Shown: positions 8,601-16,992 of the stretch, piece after piece
Layout of the letters: each line of letters opens with the position of its first letter
Position numbering within the stretch: position 1 is the stretch's first letter
Assembly (NCBI RefSeq): GCF_927312905.1
Contig: NZ_CAKMHQ010000012.1
Coordinates: 27,705 to 91,704, forward strand
Direction of reading: 5' to 3'
Source of the DNA: Candidatus Nitrotoga sp. 1052
GTDB lineage: Bacteria; Pseudomonadota; Gammaproteobacteria; Burkholderiales; Gallionellaceae
Length of the DNA stretch: 64,000 nucleotides
Position numbers and translations under genes: made by a program
The notes under the pieces: model-generated
The model's database searches: none
Seen by the model: the letters and a program-made list of their open reading frames with translations, nothing else
What the model was told of the DNA's origin: nothing

Positions 8601-10565
8601 AGCATCAAACCAAGGCGAATTGTCCATGGTGACTTTGGCACCGAAACGGCAATAACCCAGGTTGGGCCAGTAGCAGACTTCGCCATTACGTATGCGCACA
8701 AGATCGGTGAGGCCATCACCTGAGAGGTCTGCTAGAAATATGGACTGTTCGCTATCGGCAAAGACGAGACGAGGGCCTTTCTCTTCATCGAATTGTTGCT
8801 GGACCCGTTGCGCCACTCCATATCCTGATTCCGCCAAGGACGCATACCAGATGAAAGCCTGATCCTCGGAAATGAGGATATCGGCGTGGCCATCGCCCGT
8901 GAGATCAATAAATTTGAGATTCGGATCGCGGGTATCGACATTCGGCCAGGAGATAAAAGGTTGAAAAGGTTCCCAATCCTGATCAAAAGTACGTTCATAG
9001 AAACCGCGTACAGGTCCTTCCATTTCCACCAGATCAGTCCGGCCGTCCCCTGCCAGATCCATGAATTGGGCATGGCCCCCGGCGAGTGTGGTGTTAGGTT
9101 TTGTGTCAACGCGTTCCAGGGCACCGAAATGGGCGGCTGTATACTCAGCTTTCGTATCAGCATCAATGACTTGATGGTTGGCGCTGAGATTGCGTTTATA
9201 GAACCAGCCATCGGCCTGTTCGGTCAGAATGCCAGAGAGACCTTCACCATCCAGATCCGCCCATTGATAATTCGATCCATCCAGACCGCAGGGAAGATTT
9301 TCCAGACTTTCCGGATCAACTTCATGAATCATCTCGTTAATAATTGGTTGGGTGTATTCAAATTCCACGGGTGGCAGTGATTTTGACAGGTAACCACCAC
9401 CGTCATTACGCTTATAGCCTGTTTGCGTTGCTGCAAGCAGGAAGGAAAAAATGGGGTTTTGTGTACTGGTCGGGTCTTTTTCGTAGGAATAGGTAAAATC
9501 TGTTGAACGCACCAGACAGTTCTGACCTACCCCCTGTTCACCAGGAAAATGATGGAACATCAAGACCCGTTGGCATAGGCGGTATGTACGCACTTCAAAT
9601 CCGGCTCTATAGTTAGAGAACGGATCATTCCGAACCGGCCATTTCTTGTTGGTTTCTCTCGGCAGCGGATTATCTTTGTCGTGTTCGCCGTAGTCAAAGA
9701 CCACCTCGAACAACCATTTGTCGTCTCCAGGCAAGGCTGGCCAAGCATCAGTTGCCGTAAGGATAGGTATATACGATTTGAGATTTCCGTATTTAATATA
9801 CTTCAGATAGCGGTTTGCTTTTCTTGTCTCTAATGAACGGTTTTTTTCGTGGGCTTGAGCTTGAGATGGACCGGTGTTATCCGAATTTTCTTTTGCATAT
9901 TGATAGGCAATGGCATTGCCTTTGTCATCGTAGCTCTCGCAGATCAGCCAAGAGAAGATACGACCAGATGCGGACGGATCAGCAATGCAGCTTTCTTCAG
10001 TTTTGCCATACCAAGTGGTGATGTTGTCTTTAGAGATGGAGCGCCAAAAGGTATCAGTCAGGTCAGTTTGATTGGTCCATCGCTCGATTCGGGCAAATAA
10101 ACCTTCGATGCGAGGGCGGTAGCGCTGAATATTGTATGTCTTACCTCCTACGATCCGAGGGGGGATAATCTCTCTCTCCCACTTCCCTTCTTTCTCGATC
10201 AGTACTGGAACCAAGTCTTCCAAGCCGGACAATATAAATACGTCGGACTCGTCAGCATCTTGATACTTGGGTAATCCCTTGTCGGTCTTGCGGGTAATAG
10301 AGGGAGTAGAGAGATTCCAGCCCAAACCAAACGAGCCGTTACCAGTGCCTGAGTCATATGAGATAGAAAGTCCCGGGCCGAAACCAGAACGACCTGGAGA
10401 TGTTGCAATCGGTATGCTCATCGAGCCAGTACCGGTAACAGGATTGACGGCAAACTTCTCACCCATGCCATTAATGGCTCCGCCACCTTTCGGAAGCGTA
10501 ATTGTGGGCGCAGATACCCCTTGTTTTTTTTCGCCAGCTTTCGCAGTTTCTTCAGTCGGAACCAT
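2673..10565 (-). CDS. Fused TcB-TcC toxin protein (SpvB / TcdB / Rhs) with variable C-terminal toxin region
   Basis: This 2630-residue protein joins TcB and TcC, which are often separate genes. TcB and the TcC Rhs part form a hollow shell that holds the cleaved C-terminal toxin until TcA injects it into a host cell. Residues ~15-330 are the SpvB domain (ISYDSGTGNGSFGLGWNL). Residues ~430-700 carry FG-GAP/VCBS-type repeats such as DLAGDGRTDL and DLSGDGLTDL, the propeller that TcA contacts. The mid TcdB domains follow, then Rhs YD-repeats from about 1750 and the Rhs-associated core around 2290-2320, with its two Asp motifs DPIG and DPVG. After the second motif comes Thr, where Leu is usual at the autocleavage point. 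The last ~310 residues are unrelated variable sequence with glycine-rich hydrophobic helices and no recognised catalytic fold. No strong ribosome site precedes the ATG. Confidence 0.92.
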   Translation of the reverse strand: MVPTEETAKAGEKKQGVSAPTITLPKGGGAINGMGEKFAVNPVTGTGSMSIPIATSPGRSGFGPGLSISYDSGTGNGSFGLGWNLSTPSITRKTDKGLPKYQDADESDVFILSGLEDLVPVLIEKEGKWEREIIPPRIVGGKTYNIQRYRPRIEGLFARIERWTNQTDLTDTFWRSISKDNITTWYGKTEESCIADPSASGRIFSWLICESYDDKGNAIAYQYAKENSDNTGPSQAQAHEKNRSLETRKANRYLKYIKYGNLKSYIPILTATDAWPALPGDDKWLFEVVFDYGEHDKDNPLPRETNKKWPVRNDPFSNYRAGFEVRTYRLCQRVLMFHHFPGEQGVGQNCLVRSTDFTYSYEKDPTSTQNPIFSFLLAATQTGYKRNDGGGYLSKSLPPVEFEYTQPIINEMIHEVDPESLENLPCGLDGSNYQWADLDGEGLSGILTEQADGWFYKRNLSANHQVIDADTKAEYTAAHFGALERVDTKPNTTLAGGHAQFMDLAGDGRTDLVEMEGPVRGFYERTFDQDWEPFQPFISWPNVDTRDPNLKFIDLTGDGHADILISEDQAFIWYASLAESGYGVAQRVQQQFDEEKGPRLVFADSEQSIFLADLSGDGLTDLVRIRNGEVCYWPNLGYCRFGAKVTMDNSPWFDACDQFNPRRIRLADIDGSGTTDILYLHGQGVHIYFNQSGNSWSLRIELPALPAIDNLAVIQAMDFLGNGTACLVWSSPLPNYARCPMRYIDLMGGQKPHLLIKTVNNLGAETRVEYAASTKFYLNDKLAGKPWITKLPFPVHCVEKATVTDHWRKTSFSSTYSYHHGYFDGIEREFRGFGRVEQVDVESYGEFEQGNAASPYITNNKTLYQPPVKTVTWYHTGAFLDREKILSHFEHEYFPSWLEEKYPGKVKNPNNFQEIVLPQPDLDAQQLSAEEWREALRACKGMMLRQEVVELDIDALERPKDPEQLPVKLFSTAYHNCHVRCLQPLAGNRHAVFLVAESEAITYHYELDIREPALTKLSPDPRIAHTLNLQFDEYANVLQSVAVVYPRLGKFEDDAGLADGLTDALFLIRQVQKEETHLAYSETRYTEDFEIKPADKNTASDNHRLRLPCEVLNYELTGIKPQKTYFTLNELRVFQLSFVYQKSGTPVPDIPYHQLPNRTTPEKRLVEHARTLYFAENLVDPLPFGEHGRLGLTYESYKLALTEELLDAVFKDTAGNNKLDQPIDGVTTARTKLNDPASSGYLTGAKLATRFASIPATELTGQCWIRSGIAGFADDAAQHFYLPERYTDPFDNVTTLKYDGEYDLFIKSSTDAMGNTTAVTQFDFRVLAPREMQDINDNLSEIYFDVLGLPTAMAVKGKGTEGDHLTGFTNVLANLPLADLAKFFDQADLDEAQARTWLGHATVRHVYYFGETIKDGKITWATHPACACGIVREQHVSQLALGTQSPLQTAFEYSDGMGSVVVKKVQAEPEKPGQPLRWIANGKTILNNKGKPVKQYEPYFSSSGHKFEEPKEEGVTPVIYYDAVGRKVRTEMPDGSYSRVEFSPWHVLNFDQNDTVKKSNWYTDRNSLDPDQLLPRNPITGELLATPDQRAAWLAAQHDNTPALTILDSLGRDVISIVHNRVKDAAGALKDEKYLTFTKLDAEGKPLWIRDARNNRVMQYIKPPVPSNQVIDPISGFAPSYDIAGNLLFQHSMDAGDRWMINDAAGKPMVAWDFNDRQDEEGTVFAEHRVFFTGYDALHRPVANWLVINGGAAQMIERFEYIDTRDNIADAHIRNIRGQLHKHFDSGGLKQVERLDFKGNSLELRRQLAQAFKAPMIDWQPGSATAVLEIETFTQITEYDALNRMSRLFNWHNATPGSRVAVYEPQYSPRGVLASETLILHATKTATGYTEGPQAQRTVALQGIEYDAKGQKQRIQYGNGTVTRYHYDEETFRLQQLRTTRTGFEQPLPQAASGLKDDKVLQNLYYIYDPVGNITEIRDDAYEPVFFKNQMVEPVSRYTYDSLYRLTEASGRESATAPDPPPQITVSPEQVDFPVISGALRNYTQKYFYDAVGNFERMRHEAGAAGSWTRDYATAENSNRLMSTQRGDKIEDPIRYDYDPHGNMLNVANVAPVQYIRWDYRDMIHFLNLQGGGLAYYNYGADKQRTRKRLERGLGTVEERIDLGGLEIYRKFKNGTLVEEIESVHVFEGQQRVLLIDDVLQTDNARLKTGPLYRYQYSNHLGSAALELDDKAQIISYEEFHPYGTTAYEATRKQTEVPKRYRYTAKERDEESGFNYHGARYYAGWLGRWVGCDPIGVGDGLNIYQYTANNPVIHVDPVGTQHEAILLESPEHPSSVVEAPVPKAPTEPPVYETIVRGVGPQRNNVPKDIDSTYPKAAENRSFWSRGGAGLLLGSSATILGGAIILSSPIGWGIALAGAMLSAGGTASTLVSAVELGASYSGKTTKEQDLETNKAVGTVLSLSSPGGLVGGATGLMFGGEKGMEKGALIGGLAEGAFSLGVVCSRLRPGPGLFPEPLAEASVKEWQAMNSAQRRIYEKGQLALRQGAYGSLAHLSPMARGRELESLGLGGTLRLVNPLKIPGLLPTGLTAGARLVAPSLMDATQHLLDPHIYMYLQFQDIGVPDTHTDEKR

Positions 10566-10956
10566 AGGTTATTCCACTGTAAATTCGTAAACTCTGCTTG
10601 ATGAACCGCTTTAAAGCTGATTTAAATTCAATATCTTGGACGATAATAAAATCTATTTTAAAAACAAACTGTTTCTAAGCGTTAGAATTTAGCCGCTGTT
10701 TATTTGTTCCGATTATCAAAACAACTAACTTTCAGTCGTCTTCGCTTTAATCGGCAGCTTAGTCCGCCGAAAGCCATAATAAAGTAATGCTAAAAAATGA
10801 AAAATAAGCAAATTCCTTATTTTTAACTAAGGAAAATCCTTAAGATCACCTCTATAAAAAATTGCGACGAATCCCGCAAAGTTTGAATATTTCCCGATTT
10901 TTCAGGATGCCACCTAATCTCCGAGCTGACTAAAACGCCAGGCCAGACCTTATTCG
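10566..10956. other. AT-rich upstream region of the TcB-TcC gene
   Basis: This interval should hold the toxin promoter on the minus strand. It is clearly more AT-rich than the flanks, which fits an H-NS-type silenced accessory locus, but I cannot pick a promoter with confidence. No gene was found. Confidence 0.35.
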
Positions 10957-11067
10957 GCCGTAATGGGCATCCTGGCGCACGAGCTCGGTCATCTGCACAA
11001 ACGTCACTTGATGCGACGCATCATCCAACGCTCAGCCATCGGTGCTAGGGAAACAACGCGTCCGTGA
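10957..11067 (+). pseudogene. Fragment of an M48-family zinc metallopeptidase
   Basis: One frame reads AVMGILAHELGHLHKRHLMR, followed by RIIQRSAIGA. It contains the HEXXH zinc motif (HELGH) in the context usual for M48 peptidases. The match is lost upstream within about ten codons, and the frame ends shortly after it. It is therefore an internal gene scrap with no start, and it is not expected to be functional. It marks a rearrangement junction between the toxin gene and the insertion sequence remnant. Confidence 0.55.
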
Positions 11068-11689
11068 GCTTCTGAATGATGTTTTGCGCTACCTTGAAAG
11101 TCACGTGTTACCTTCCGTTATCCGTTATTTACTAACCATTTACCTAAATAAAAACTTATTCACTAGTGCTGCTACGTGCTTCGAAATACCCTTGACACGC
11201 GAGTCCGGGGAAGTACCTAAGCCGGGGGTGGTCAAGCAACAACGACCCTTGCATTGCGCATTCATCAGCCAAGCGTTGCTGCCATTAGCATCGAAGTTCT
11301 TGTCGACGACGCGTTGAGGCAGCTCAAAATAGTCGTAGCGTGGCCTGTCGGTCGAGGGCTCTAAAATCAGATTGTTTGAGGAGCCAATCATTTTGCATCG
11401 GTAACCAATTCGCGTTCTTCGTGCTAGTTAGCTGTGTCGCATCGAATTCCATGTCAATCCATCCTTATCGACTAGGCAGTTTTCATCCATAAACACCAAA
11501 GTTTTCAGGACTGCCCGCTGAGTATATAGGTCAGTTGCTGTAAATCGAGCGCATTTTTCATTATAGACAGACGATTATGCCACCTTGGCCCGTCCATCCT
11601 ATTTTTCACCTGATTTGGCGCGAGCTCCCCCGCGCCATGACTGGCATTTTCAAACGCCCCCCACTTTGACGCGCTATAAACCTTGTCGC
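11068..11689. other. Non-coding stretch with direct repeat and IS edge
   Basis: It contains the second copy of the ~95-bp direct repeat (11140-11231) and leads into the broken ISNCY-like transposase. Short open frames on both strands show no recognisable family features. Confidence 0.4.
11140..11231 (+). repeat. Imperfect direct repeat, copy 2 (partner 1490-1587)
   Basis: This copy has the same block order as copy 1: ACCTAA, an A-rich run, ACTTATTCACTAG, a CTTCGAAAT core, GGAAGTACC and a G-rich tail. Differences are scattered substitutions and small indels, so the duplication is not recent. Confidence 0.6.
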
Positions 11690-12034
11690 GACAGTCTGGC
11701 GAATAGCTTGAAGTTATACGCCAGCACAGCCGACATCACGTAAGACTGGAAGTGCTCAAGCCCTCTCCATGCGCAGCAATCCAAACCAAACACCCGTTTT
11801 AGCATCGATGTTGCCTTCGATCCCGGCACGGAAAAGTTTGAGTTTCTTGTATATCCACTCGCTGCCTGTCATCTCTTCGACGTTCATGCCGCGCTTCTTG
11901 GGCAGCCCCACTTCTTTGATACCCAGTGTTCTGACCTCACTGATGTTTTCCTTGCTGGCATAACCCGCATCCGCCGCCCTTGGGCGCGGTAACTTGCCAT
12001 AACATGCCTGGATGCACTTGATCATCGGAAGCAA
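11690..12034 (-). pseudogene. C-terminal remnant of an ISNCY-like DDE transposase
   Basis: Minus-strand frames encode ADAGYASKENI, then KKRGMNVEEM, WIYKKLKLFRAGIEGNIDAK, and after a frame change GLEHFQSYVMSAVLAYNFKLFA. This is the C-terminal half of an ISNCY/IS1182-type transposase, including the conserved FRAGIEG segment. It lacks the N-terminal half and carries a frameshift near 11756, so it is a dead remnant. It abuts the end of the NACHT-associated gene and may mark an old insertion or deletion boundary. Confidence 0.75.
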
Positions 12035-12097
12035 ACGGCTGCTATCTGACGTGTTGCCTTATTCCAATCAATGTCGCAGTCGATGCAGTGTCGAGGC

Positions 12098-12604
12098 TTA
12101 GCGCAGCGCCGGCCTGGGTTTAACCTGAAGCGTCTGTGCAGCGAGCATAGAAACTCCCGCGAAGTCCTGGTAGCGACTCTTGTGTACCGAGAACGTGTAC
12201 AGCACGGCAATGTTGTCTTTAACAGTGGCCATGTACCGCGTGTAGTAGTTCGGTACCTCTGATCCCAGCAGGGTTGCATCAACCCACAGCGTGCCTTGCA
12301 GATTCACCCGAGCGGATGGTTTGACCACGCTTGCACCTTTCGCTGGAGCAATCTTGCCAAGGTGCTCCATGTAGGCCGCTAAGGTATCGTCCGGTCCAGG
12401 CACCTTCGCCGTCATGATCATCATCGCTGCGTGATCTCTGTTGGATGGATTCGGGGCGTGACAGACGAACTCCGTGCCCTCTCGCTGGCATTTCCATCCA
12501 TCTGGCAGGTTGAAGGAGACATACAGGTTCTCGAACTTTTCCGCCCAGGCGAGCGCCGACACGCCGGCAAGGCAGCACACCAACCACTGAAGGGAGTGAT
12601 TCAT
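12098..12604 (-). CDS. Small exported protein coupled to the NACHT gene
   Basis: The start is the ATG at 12604, which overlaps the stop of the upstream NACHT gene in an ATGA and follows an AAGGAG ribosome site. The 168-residue product begins MNHSLQWLVCCLAGVSALAWA, a clear Sec signal peptide with cleavage expected after AWA. The mature part has SFNLPDGWKCQREGTEFVCH, with a pair of Cys that could form a disulfide, and resembles small periplasmic proteins that bind a partner. I recognise no family. Its coupling to a membrane-anchored NTPase with an extracytoplasmic N-terminus suggests that it acts with that protein on the outer side of the membrane; this is inferred from position only. Confidence 0.8.
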   Translation of the reverse strand: MNHSLQWLVCCLAGVSALAWAEKFENLYVSFNLPDGWKCQREGTEFVCHAPNPSNRDHAAMMIMTAKVPGPDDTLAAYMEHLGKIAPAKGASVVKPSARVNLQGTLWVDATLLGSEVPNYYTRYMATVKDNIAVLYTFSVHKSRYQDFAGVSMLAAQTLQVKPRPALR

Positions 12605-15600
12605 GAGATCTCCTTGGCTCGAAGGGTCGGTAAAGGTTCCCGAGCGGACCAGCACCTGGTCAGGTACGCCCAAAAGTCGTATTTTTCGTGGCCCTCTCGG
12701 GTAGCCCGGAATGCTTCATATAGCTCCACACTGCTCATCGGCGTAGCGGATCGCGCGAGCAACGCTGTGCCTTGGTCCGCAGTCAAGTTGGCAGTACGCG
12801 CTTCTGGTGCCACGCCGACCTGTGAGTTTAGGACCACAAGCTTGGGCACGTCGCTGCGTTCGATGCGGGCGAGCAGCAAGTCGACATGAAATGGGCGGAT
12901 GCCTTCGCTTTGGGTCAGCGCCACTAGCAGAAAGTCCTGTCCATCCGGGGCGGTCAGTGTGGCACCGATGGGCTGCTGGATTTTTGCTTCGCTGGCCCCC
13001 ATGGCCAACAGCATTTCGCGCGCGAGCGATACCATTTCCGCCGAATCTGCGGTCGTCAGGACGCGAGTTATTCGCCGCGAGGACGCTATCTGCTCGCGCA
13101 AACGTCCCATGGCTGCATCCAGATCAGACCGCTTCTGTGCTAGGTTGGCGTATTCGCTGTCAGCGTACCTTGCGGCCGGCATGTCGTAAGAAAGCATCCA
13201 ATCCGGATCTTGCGCGGCAAAACGCTGTCGCCAGCTGAATTCCCGCATGAAGCTGTCGCTGACCCGATGGTCTTCGATGTGCGCGGCCACAGTGATGAGC
13301 TGCTCGCGTAACGCTTCAGCGCTTGCACAGGGCATCGAACGCGCCAGGTACGGAAACACCCCTGCAAACCGGGCGTCCTTGGCGTGGGCGGCTTGCTCTT
13401 CCGGCGCCATTTCCAAAAGGACGAAGTGCGTGAAGAAGTCCCTGATCCTATCATGTCGGAAACGAATCTCCTGTGCCGCTAATTTTCCGGAGGGCTCACT
13501 GAACGTACGCACCTGCGCCAGCTTCGCGTGGACCAGTTCCGCCACCTCAGGTTTGAAGGGCAATCCGCCAAGATCTTCCTGGTCGGCGAGCCTTTGCGTC
13601 AGCAAGGCACTTGAGAACCCCAGCGTGCGGAACTCAAGGCCTTGCGCCTGCAGGTACCGCTTGACCGTGTCGAACTGCTGTTTCTCCAACGCGAAGAGAT
13701 CCGGAACCCCGCCTTGAGATAGCAGCAGCGCCACCGAGGTTAGGTCCATTGGGTTGGCCAGGATTTCCTCGAACGCCTGCACCTCCTCCTCGGTCGCCGG
13801 CCTAGCCCAGACGTCGTCAAGGAACGCGCTCGCGGCCCGTTGAAATACCTCGTCGCGAATCACCGCATCTGCCGGCAGCACTTCGGAACGCGTCGTAAGA
13901 AAGGCTCGCACATGTTCGCGATCCAGTGGCAGCAGTTCGAAGGTTTCGATGCCGGTAAACCCACGCAATAGGATTTGGCTCGTGACCAGAATGTTTGCGT
14001 GCGGATAGTCCCCGACGAAGGACGTGATGGCGTCTTGCGTCGTCAGGTCCACTTCGTTGTAACCATCGATATAGACCGACATGCGGCCTGCGTAGAGAAC
14101 TGACCGCAGCAGGTTCTGGTCGCTTCCGACGCTTTTCATACGCTTGACGATCTCAGCTTCGACGCCGGCCCTGCACTGGTCTGCGCGCAGATAGACCATG
14201 ATGTCCTTGCCCTCGGTCGCTCGGCTGGACAGCCAGAATTTGAGAAAGCTCGACTTGCCTAGTCCAGACTTACCAAGCAATAGGACGCGTCCTCGGTGGG
14301 TTGCCAGCGCCGAAGTTATCGGTCGTGGCTGAGCCCGGATATCGAGTGTGGCCCCTGAACGTGCAGGCCAGTGCTGCACCATGCTTCCGTCGAAATACCC
14401 CTGCGCCTGCGATGCCGGTCCGCTTGCGTCACGTACATCTCGGAGGAAGTCTGACGCGAAGGGTGCGAACAATCGCCGTCTTGCGAACGGCACGTAAAGC
14501 AGAACGAGATCGATATAGCCAAAGCCTATCACCTTGCGGACGAAGGGATTCCAGAAGACGACTGCTTGAAGCGTTGGCGACTTGGGATAGCCCGCCAGGA
14601 GAACGGCCCAGACACCTAAATGCAACAAGACAGCCGCCGGAACGGCAATTAGGGCGCCCAACACCAAGCGCTTCCGGCGCTCTGTTCGGACCTGAGATGC
14701 CACCGCGGGAAGTTCCTTGTCAAGCACATCCTCCCACCATGATAGCGTCGACTGTGACTCTAGTTGATATGGCAAGTCACCTCCGGCCGCCGCTGCCAAG
14801 GCTGCCACTTTCTTCCTCAGCGGATTGCCGGCGTTCTGGAACGCCGTCGACTGCCACAGCTCCTTGAGCGCAGCCAGTATCCGCGCTGGATCCACGACGG
14901 AGGTCGCATCCCATTGCCGCGCTATGATTGCCATCGAGCTGTTGGTATCAAAGAGAATGCCAATGCAGGCCCTGAGCACATCGGCAGAAGCTTCTGTCGT
15001 GACCGCGTCGAGGATTGCGAGGCCGACATCCGTGCCAAGCGGCCTTGCCGGCACAAGCGAAAAGCAACTCTTCGAAGGCTCTTCAGACCATTTCGCCCTT
15101 TCGGTCTGCCATCGCGCGTATGTTGTACCGAAGCGCACTAACCTTGGCAGCCAATCAGGTGTGTCGTTTGCGAGCTCAGGCCGGGTCAACACCGTCGCTA
15201 TTATTTCTTCGTCTGGGCTCTTGAAGGCGGTTCTGGTGAGCCCTTCGTCATAGGCTCGGCCTAGGAGCAACATTGCGGTTCGGCTGATGAGCTTGCTATC
15301 GAGGAGCGCTTTGTTGAAAACATCCTGGTGTTGCACAACTCGCCCAACAGAAGCCAAGGCAATGAGTGCGGTGGCGCGGGCAACTTGGTCCAGCCCGGGG
15401 TCGATGGCTGCCTGTGCTGCGAACTGCACAATCGACTCGGGCGCAGCTCCCGCCGCCTGTAGGACGCGAAAGAACCACTCATGGTTCAGCCCGGTTAGCG
15501 AAGGCTTTGTATTGATCCAGAAGCCCTTCTGTTCGAGCAAAGTTGGAGATGGCCTTACGCCGGCGAGCATCAGTTGCTTGGCCACTGTCCAGTCGGAGAT

Positions 15601-16992
15601 CATCAGCCGTCGCGTAAGCTCCCGGCTGAGAGCCCGCGAAAGCCCCATCGAGCGTGGCTGCCAGTCGGGCAATTGCCCGAGGCCGTTTTGTCGGACAAAG
15701 GCGGCCAGCTCAATGCCTAGATCACGCCCCTTGCCAGCTTCTGCGAGGTAGGCATCAATCTCGTCACCGAACGAATCGCGACAGTTGTGCATCTTGTTGG
15801 CTGCTGTGGTCCAGAATTCCTTCAACGTAGCTTGACCTGCACTACTGCGCACAGTTAGCAGGGCAAACTTATAGCGAAGGGCATTGCAGTCCGCTAATTG
15901 GCTGAGCGGGTCGTACAGCTCAAGTGGGAAGTTGGTGACCAATGATGCTTGTACAGAAGTCGGAGCTCGCCTGAGCCACTGGGCCGCCAATTCTGCGGGC
16001 CAAATCACGGCGACCGATGCCGGGGTTGTCCTCCGGTAGTGCTCCTCAAGGACTGCAGGGCTCCGGTCTCGCAGCAGTTCAAAAGCTTCTGACCAATCGC
16101 CGATCTGCTTCGCAGAATCAAGCAGACGTACAACTTCGTCCGACTCGGCGCGAGACAGCGCAAGCGGTGTTGAAGCTGATTGGCCAAACGCTCGAAGGTA
16201 CGCGACGGCCGCTCTAGAGACCGCCAGGTCGGCCGATTTCAACGCGGACAAGATCTCTTCGTTGGGTAGCGGGACACGAAGCGACAACAAGGCCGCCAAC
16301 GCTAGATCGCGCTTCTGCGTCACGAGGGGGTCTTGGGATCGGTTCACCCGCCAACTCTGGAGTTGCGCCTGCGCTGGTTTGAGGTCAAGGGGATGGCGGC
16401 GCAACAAGGCCACCAGCTCACGCCGCTGCTGGTCTCCCAGTTTGCCCGTCTCCAGCGCGGCTACGACCTTGCTCACCACCTCGGTCGGAAGGTGGCGGAA
16501 TCCTTCAGCCGTGGAAACCACGGCCGCTATCAATCCGATGTCACCGGCGGCCAATGCTTCATCCAGCTCCGAGATGAACCCCGCGGGCGCGAAGTCCAGC
16601 AACTTGGCGGTGTTCATCGCCGGCGCGTTCCGGACTCTGCCTCGGACTTCTGGACTCGCGTTTGCCAGCACGCGTGCGAAACGGTCCGTGCCGGACAGCT
16701 TCGTTGCAATGGACTCGATGACTGCCGCGGGAGCATCCGCCAAAAGATAGATAGCACCGGGTACCAATCGCGGATCGTTTGAATCGAGTTGCGCGAGCCA
16801 AGCGTCAGCTAGCTGATTGGCTTCCAATGGGGTCAACTGTAAGGAGACAGTGCGGAGCCGCAGCTGGGAGGGCGTCGCGAACGCGATTGGCTCGCCGACA
16901 CTACCTGCCGCCAGTACCGGTCGCACAGACGCCAAGGCCACGCTGGTCAGAGCGATCGTGATTGTTGCACACCTCGACCACGTTGCCCCCAA
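12601..16992 (-). CDS. Membrane-spanning NACHT (STAND) NTPase with exported helical-repeat domain
   Basis: The protein has 1463 residues. I take the TTG at 16992 as start because GGAGGGG lies just upstream and the encoded N-terminus is a signal peptide ending near VLAAG. Residues ~30-770 are an Ala/Leu-rich alpha-solenoid resembling HEAT repeats, predicted outside the cytoplasm. A strong membrane helix lies at ~775-801 and a weaker one at ~820-836. The NACHT domain starts near 895, with Walker A GKSGLGKSS and Walker B VYIDGYNEVD; a winged-helix-like segment with RFRHDRIRDFF is near 1180. The last ~190 residues form an alpha/beta domain of unknown role. STAND ATPases oligomerise on sensing a trigger, and many bacterial ones are antiphage. 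The layout suggests an outside sensor coupled to an inside switch, which is inference. Confidence 0.85.
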   Translation of the reverse strand: MGATWSRCATITIALTSVALASVRPVLAAGSVGEPIAFATPSQLRLRTVSLQLTPLEANQLADAWLAQLDSNDPRLVPGAIYLLADAPAAVIESIATKLSGTDRFARVLANASPEVRGRVRNAPAMNTAKLLDFAPAGFISELDEALAAGDIGLIAAVVSTAEGFRHLPTEVVSKVVAALETGKLGDQQRRELVALLRRHPLDLKPAQAQLQSWRVNRSQDPLVTQKRDLALAALLSLRVPLPNEEILSALKSADLAVSRAAVAYLRAFGQSASTPLALSRAESDEVVRLLDSAKQIGDWSEAFELLRDRSPAVLEEHYRRTTPASVAVIWPAELAAQWLRRAPTSVQASLVTNFPLELYDPLSQLADCNALRYKFALLTVRSSAGQATLKEFWTTAANKMHNCRDSFGDEIDAYLAEAGKGRDLGIELAAFVRQNGLGQLPDWQPRSMGLSRALSRELTRRLMISDWTVAKQLMLAGVRPSPTLLEQKGFWINTKPSLTGLNHEWFFRVLQAAGAAPESIVQFAAQAAIDPGLDQVARATALIALASVGRVVQHQDVFNKALLDSKLISRTAMLLLGRAYDEGLTRTAFKSPDEEIIATVLTRPELANDTPDWLPRLVRFGTTYARWQTERAKWSEEPSKSCFSLVPARPLGTDVGLAILDAVTTEASADVLRACIGILFDTNSSMAIIARQWDATSVVDPARILAALKELWQSTAFQNAGNPLRKKVAALAAAAGGDLPYQLESQSTLSWWEDVLDKELPAVASQVRTERRKRLVLGALIAVPAAVLLHLGVWAVLLAGYPKSPTLQAVVFWNPFVRKVIGFGYIDLVLLYVPFARRRLFAPFASDFLRDVRDASGPASQAQGYFDGSMVQHWPARSGATLDIRAQPRPITSALATHRGRVLLLGKSGLGKSSFLKFWLSSRATEGKDIMVYLRADQCRAGVEAEIVKRMKSVGSDQNLLRSVLYAGRMSVYIDGYNEVDLTTQDAITSFVGDYPHANILVTSQILLRGFTGIETFELLPLDREHVRAFLTTRSEVLPADAVIRDEVFQRAASAFLDDVWARPATEEEVQAFEEILANPMDLTSVALLLSQGGVPDLFALEKQQFDTVKRYLQAQGLEFRTLGFSSALLTQRLADQEDLGGLPFKPEVAELVHAKLAQVRTFSEPSGKLAAQEIRFRHDRIRDFFTHFVLLEMAPEEQAAHAKDARFAGVFPYLARSMPCASAEALREQLITVAAHIEDHRVSDSFMREFSWRQRFAAQDPDWMLSYDMPAARYADSEYANLAQKRSDLDAAMGRLREQIASSRRITRVLTTADSAEMVSLAREMLLAMGASEAKIQQPIGATLTAPDGQDFLLVALTQSEGIRPFHVDLLLARIERSDVPKLVVLNSQVGVAPEARTANLTADQGTALLARSATPMSSVELYEAFRATREGHEKYDFWAYLTRCWSAREPLPTLRAKEIS

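Noticed and set aside
11042..11391. Two overlapping opposite-strand frames of 83-91 codons
   Set aside because: They run over the direct repeat and the M48 fragment and have no recognisable motif.
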